NCBI RefSeq assembly: GCF_000745425.1
Contig: NZ_JQJH01000026.1
Coordinates: forward strand, 1-39,782
Direction of reading: 5' to 3'
Source of the DNA: Beijerinckia mobilis
GTDB lineage: Bacteria > Pseudomonadota > Alphaproteobacteria > Rhizobiales > Beijerinckiaceae
Length of the DNA stretch: 39,782 nt
A model generated the notes under the pieces. That model saw only the letters and a program-made list of their open reading frames with translations, did not search any database and had not been told where the DNA came from. Position 1 is the stretch's first letter. Each line of letters begins with the position of its first letter. Shown here in pieces: positions 37,052 to 39,782 of the stretch. Made by a program: the position numbers and the translations under genes.

Positions 37052-37618
37052 ACCGTTCAAATCAGGCCGTATCTGTCCAGATCAAGCCGCGTCGCAGACT
37101 AGGGTTGAAACAGGGGTTCGAAAAGAGTAGAATTGAAATTCTACTTATATTTCAATTAGTTATGCAATTTAGCTGGCGGGCAGCGCCCGATGAAGATGAG
37201 AACTATGAAATCGTCATAATCATCCGATAATTATGTAGAAACTCCGTATTATGCGGATATCGGCGGGCTTCGGTGGCATTTAGGTGGCGCACGGCGGCCA
37301 TTTCGGGCGTTTGACGTGGCCTATCCTATTCGCCCGCCGATTGCCGTCATGCAGTTGCTCCTTGGATCTGTCGTTCGCCCAACCTGCGGGACCGCTCGAT
37401 CAACATCGGAAACTGGGAGATACCCGCCATTCGCGCTGATCACTCCGAACGACGGGTTCCGGCGAGACCAGACGGTTCGAAGGCAAATCCGGCTAGAGTG
37501 ATAGATGTTCAAAGCCGGCCCACGGCGGATAGGTGGGTAAGGCCACACGAGGTAAATAAATCTGCGGTTCGCGCGGGATGAAGGCGAGAGGGGTAGGGGT
37601 AAAGCTGCCCCTCTCCCG
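37052..37618. other. 567-bp non-coding region after module C
   Basis: No supportable gene. It holds a perfect palindrome with 9-base arms, AGTAGAATT-GA-AATTCTACT (37126-37145), and the block GTGGCATTTAGGTGGC (37273-37288), which resembles 23409-23424. A hairpin GAGAGGGG/CCCCTCTC (37586-37593, 37608-37615) next to the DUF262 stop may end that gene's transcript. The rest shows nothing clear. Confidence 0.55.
37126..37145. repeat. 9+9 palindrome downstream of the replication operon
   Basis: AGTAGAATT and AATTCTACT are exact inverted copies around GA. No T-run follows on the plus strand, so it could be an operator, an origin element or a weak terminator. Confidence 0.65.
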
Positions 37619-39361
37619 TCACGCTAGCAAATCTTTGAACGCCATCACGAGCATCTTTTCCCGCTTTTCGATAAATTCTCGAAAATTGGCAAAGGTGAGA
37701 TCGACGTCAGGAATATAGTGCTTGGCCATATAGTCCATACGATCAGCCTTTGAAGGATATTTCTCAGTCATCCATGCGTCGAAATCCTTGCCTGACTTCT
37801 CCTGATTCGGAACCCCTTCGAGCAATTGCAAATTGGCGAGGCTGTTGAAATTTTCCATGAAGAACTCAACGTCTTCATCCTTGATTCCCGCCTTCGATAG
37901 CCGCTTATTCGTGAACATTTTTTTTGGGAAAATGTGATCTTGATGGAACTTGTTGCGAAAATCCAACGTCGGATAAAGGAATGCCAGAACAGAGTAGGTA
38001 TATGCCTCACCGTAGCTATAGTGGAGTAGGCTCATGATCTCGTCTGCGTCGAATGATAGGGATTTCGTGCCGCCCTTCAGCTTGTTGGAAATTTCCTCGA
38101 ACGGAAAGCCCTGTTCGGCGCTGTTAATGACCTCACGGATAGGACGAAGCACGTTATCGGGCTGGCCACTGAATGTGCGCTTGAGGAGAACGATCACCAG
38201 CCATTTGAAGATGGCCTTGCGGTCAGCCTCATATTTCGATGCAACGGCGAAATTGTTGGGGACGCCAATCTTCTTCAGATAATGGGCGATGGGGATCAGG
38301 GCATTGTTGGATGTCAGCGTTTCCCGGTGATAGCCGAGATTGGCCAAGAGGATGACTGCGCCGCGGATCGCTTTGGTGATGTCCTCCCACTGCTGCTCGA
38401 TATTGAGCATGTTCGCCTTGTTGAAATTGTCCACCTTGAAGGCGATTTCCCGGAAGCCGCCGAGGACAAGGCAGCATTTCAGAACGAAGTCCTTGTTGAT
38501 GTTGAAGCCGTCGCCGATGGCATTCACCTCGTCGACGAATTCGGTGATCTCCTCACGTGCGTCCTTGTCCTTCCACTGGGCTGTGGCGATGGACAGCAGC
38601 AGGTCGGAATAATTGAGCTGGGTGCCGCCGCTGTTTACGCGGATGAAGATATTGAGAACCTTGTCAAGGTCTTCGCCGCGCTCCAAGAAAAAGTTGATTG
38701 ATCTGCTTTTGTGGATGACGTCGTGCAGCTTGAATAGAGCCTTGTTGGCTAGCCGAAAATTGTCTTTTCCGAACTGCGCGACATCATTGTTCAGCAGATA
38801 ATCGTTGACATCGACTGGCTCAAGGATGCCGAGAATGTCGCCAACCTTGAACCAGAAATTGTCGCCGTCGCGAACTTCGGCTTCCTTTTTTGTCAAGAAG
38901 CTGAACTGGTACTCGACGTCGCTATCTTCGGCGGCAGCATAGAACAGGTTCAAATAGAGATGCCGCTTGGGAAAAGCGGTATCATTGTCCCAGCGCTTGC
39001 GCGGCATCTTGTAAGCATATGACCCTTTGAGCCCGATATAAAGGGAGGTCAGGCGCTGTTGGCCGTCGAGAATGGCGATAATGCCGGACTCGCCGCTCAG
39101 GTTGGCTTTGGGATTATGGTAACTGTCGCGCTCGTGGTATTCACGGACGAATTCGTAAAACTGGTATTTGTCGACATTGTTGCGGTCGACTTCCCAGAAG
39201 AGAAATGAGCTGATTGGATAATCCCGCATAAGGGAATCAAAGAGCGTTTCGATTTGATCGACGCTCCAGACGAATTCGCGCTGTATGGCGGGAAGTACGT
39301 AATTCTTACGGTGAATATTGTCGATGGCGTCCTTGATCGTGATCGGCTCAACAAACGCCAT
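37619..39361 (-). CDS. GmrSD-like type IV restriction protein (DUF262 plus DUF1524)
   Basis: 580 aa from the ATG at 39361; the frame is open further upstream, but that part is the antisense of an IS end. N-terminal DUF262: LPAIQREFVWSVDQIETLFD and IIAILDGQQRLTSLYIGLKG (the DGQQRLTSL nucleotide-binding motif). C-terminal DUF1524 HNH nuclease: FRNKFHQDHIFPKKMF and FNSLANLQLLEGVPNQEKSG. Single-chain GmrSD enzymes cut modified phage DNA in an NTP-dependent way. The protein seems intact. No methylase is present, consistent with a modification-dependent enzyme. It lies next to an IS fragment and may have moved with it. Confidence 0.88.
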   Translation of the reverse strand: MAFVEPITIKDAIDNIHRKNYVLPAIQREFVWSVDQIETLFDSLMRDYPISSFLFWEVDRNNVDKYQFYEFVREYHERDSYHNPKANLSGESGIIAILDGQQRLTSLYIGLKGSYAYKMPRKRWDNDTAFPKRHLYLNLFYAAAEDSDVEYQFSFLTKKEAEVRDGDNFWFKVGDILGILEPVDVNDYLLNNDVAQFGKDNFRLANKALFKLHDVIHKSRSINFFLERGEDLDKVLNIFIRVNSGGTQLNYSDLLLSIATAQWKDKDAREEITEFVDEVNAIGDGFNINKDFVLKCCLVLGGFREIAFKVDNFNKANMLNIEQQWEDITKAIRGAVILLANLGYHRETLTSNNALIPIAHYLKKIGVPNNFAVASKYEADRKAIFKWLVIVLLKRTFSGQPDNVLRPIREVINSAEQGFPFEEISNKLKGGTKSLSFDADEIMSLLHYSYGEAYTYSVLAFLYPTLDFRNKFHQDHIFPKKMFTNKRLSKAGIKDEDVEFFMENFNSLANLQLLEGVPNQEKSGKDFDAWMTEKYPSKADRMDYMAKHYIPDVDLTFANFREFIEKREKMLVMAFKDLLA

Positions 39362-39449
39362 TGTCTCTTCCGCCTTGCATCTAAGTTCGTGGGGCACTCG
39401 ATATTGTCCCGTTCGGTGGCAAAAGCAATGGCCGAAAAGGCGAAGAGGC

Positions 39450-39782
39450 CTAGGTCCTGTTGACGAATGCGCGCATCCAGAGGCGAATAGCGGCGATATG
39501 AACGAAGCCAAGGTAGCTTTCGGCGGTTTTATCGTATCGGGTCGCGAGGCGGCGTGAGTTTTTGAGCTTGTTGAAGCACCGCTCGATGCGATTGCGCAGG
39601 GCGTAGATGTAATCGTCGACGGGGATTTGCGTTTTCCGGTTTTTCCGGGTCGGGATGATGGTGGCCGCGCCTTTTGTTTCCATTGTCTCGCGAATATGGT
39701 CGCTGTCATAGCCGCGATCGGCCAGAAGCACCTTCGGCTCCGGCCCTTCGGCTTCGATCAGCGGATCGAAGCCTGAATAGTC
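39450..39782 (-). CDS. IS5-family transposase, 3' part, running off the window
   Basis: The visible residues include LLADRGYDSDHIRETMETKG, IPTRKNRKTQIPVDDYIYAL and RNRIERCFNKLKNSRRLATR followed by YDKTAESYLGFVHIAAI. This is the C-terminal DDE domain of IS5/IS4-type transposases: D of ADRGYD and E of RNRIERCF are catalytic positions. The stop TAG is at 39452-39450. The frame stays open to the end of the window, so the 5' part lies beyond 39782. The IS end is probably within 39440-39465. Confidence 0.88.
   Translation of the reverse strand, partial: DYSGFDPLIEAEGPEPKVLLADRGYDSDHIRETMETKGAATIIPTRKNRKTQIPVDDYIYALRNRIERCFNKLKNSRRLATRYDKTAESYLGFVHIAAIRLWMRAFVNRT

Noticed and set aside
37321-37548. 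Short open frames on both strands in the region after module C
   Set aside because: Opposing frames of similar length with no ribosome-binding site, no conserved motif and no operon context.
39362-39709. N-terminal extension of the DUF262 protein to 696 aa
   Set aside because: The extra residues read a different frame of the transposase gene; DUF262 homology begins at the ATG at 39361.

Overview
The window looks like a piece of an alphaproteobacterial chromosome, probably Hyphomicrobiales and possibly Beijerinckiaceae-like. The grounds are moderate-to-high GC, dense ATGA/TGATG start-stop overlaps, and protein types common in rhizobial prophages; the taxon is an inference. No housekeeping genes, rRNA or complete tRNA are visible. 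Essentially everything is mobile or accessory DNA: IS elements, two integrase-bearing phage-satellite-like elements, two phage immunity/early modules and several defence genes.

Layout. (1) 1-2491: a complete IS21-type element (istA, istB, 26-bp ends) that has cut off a small phage early gene. (2) 2469-4860: phage immunity module D, with a leftward early operon, an operator region, a small XRE repressor, and a rightward train of very small membrane proteins. (3) 4945-16159, mostly leftward: element A, reading from the integrase: integrase, AT-rich cargo gene, AlpA/excisionase-like protein, 137-aa protein, D5/P4-type primase-helicase, a 360-bp repeat-rich gap (candidate origin), NusG paralogue, two unknowns, an HK97 prohead protease joined in frame to the major capsid protein, a tape measure protein and a 100-aa protein. 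No portal, large terminase or other tail gene is present. (4) 16160-16484: the junction of two head-to-head integrases, with a 15-bp match to the 3' end of tRNA-Ser (candidate att core). (5) 16485-28955: element B, with integrase, AT-rich cargo gene, AlpA-like protein, TSCPD protein, two SSB-like proteins, Toprim primase, RepA-type ATPase, a terminator, an array of TGCCGCGCA iterons (second candidate origin), a HigBA toxin-antitoxin pair, a Nu1-like small terminase/regulator, a coiled-coil protein, an S49 (lambda gpC-like) peptidase and a DUF6362-like protein. (6) 29094-34665: a defence-type island with a 1422-aa NACHT STAND NTPase carrying a C-terminal PD-(D/E)xK-like nuclease motif, a HEPN-type protein and an unknown. 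(7) 34717-37051: immunity module C, the counterpart of module D: membrane protein, XRE repressor, operators, and a rightward early operon ending in a DnaT/O-like replication protein. (8) 37619-39782: a GmrSD-like DUF262/DUF1524 type IV restriction protein and the 3' end of an IS5-type transposase that leaves the window.

How it works together. Elements A and B each have an integrase, an AlpA-like directionality or activator protein, their own replication proteins with a nearby repeat array, and only a few virion genes. That is the logic of phage satellites, which excise, replicate and redirect a helper phage's particle assembly: A through its own capsid and tape measure, B through its own small terminase and head peptidase. 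The two XRE modules control prophage-type early operons and also drive small membrane proteins. The NACHT, HEPN, DUF262 and HigBA genes make the region a plausible anti-phage hotspot. These functional links are inferences from gene content and order.
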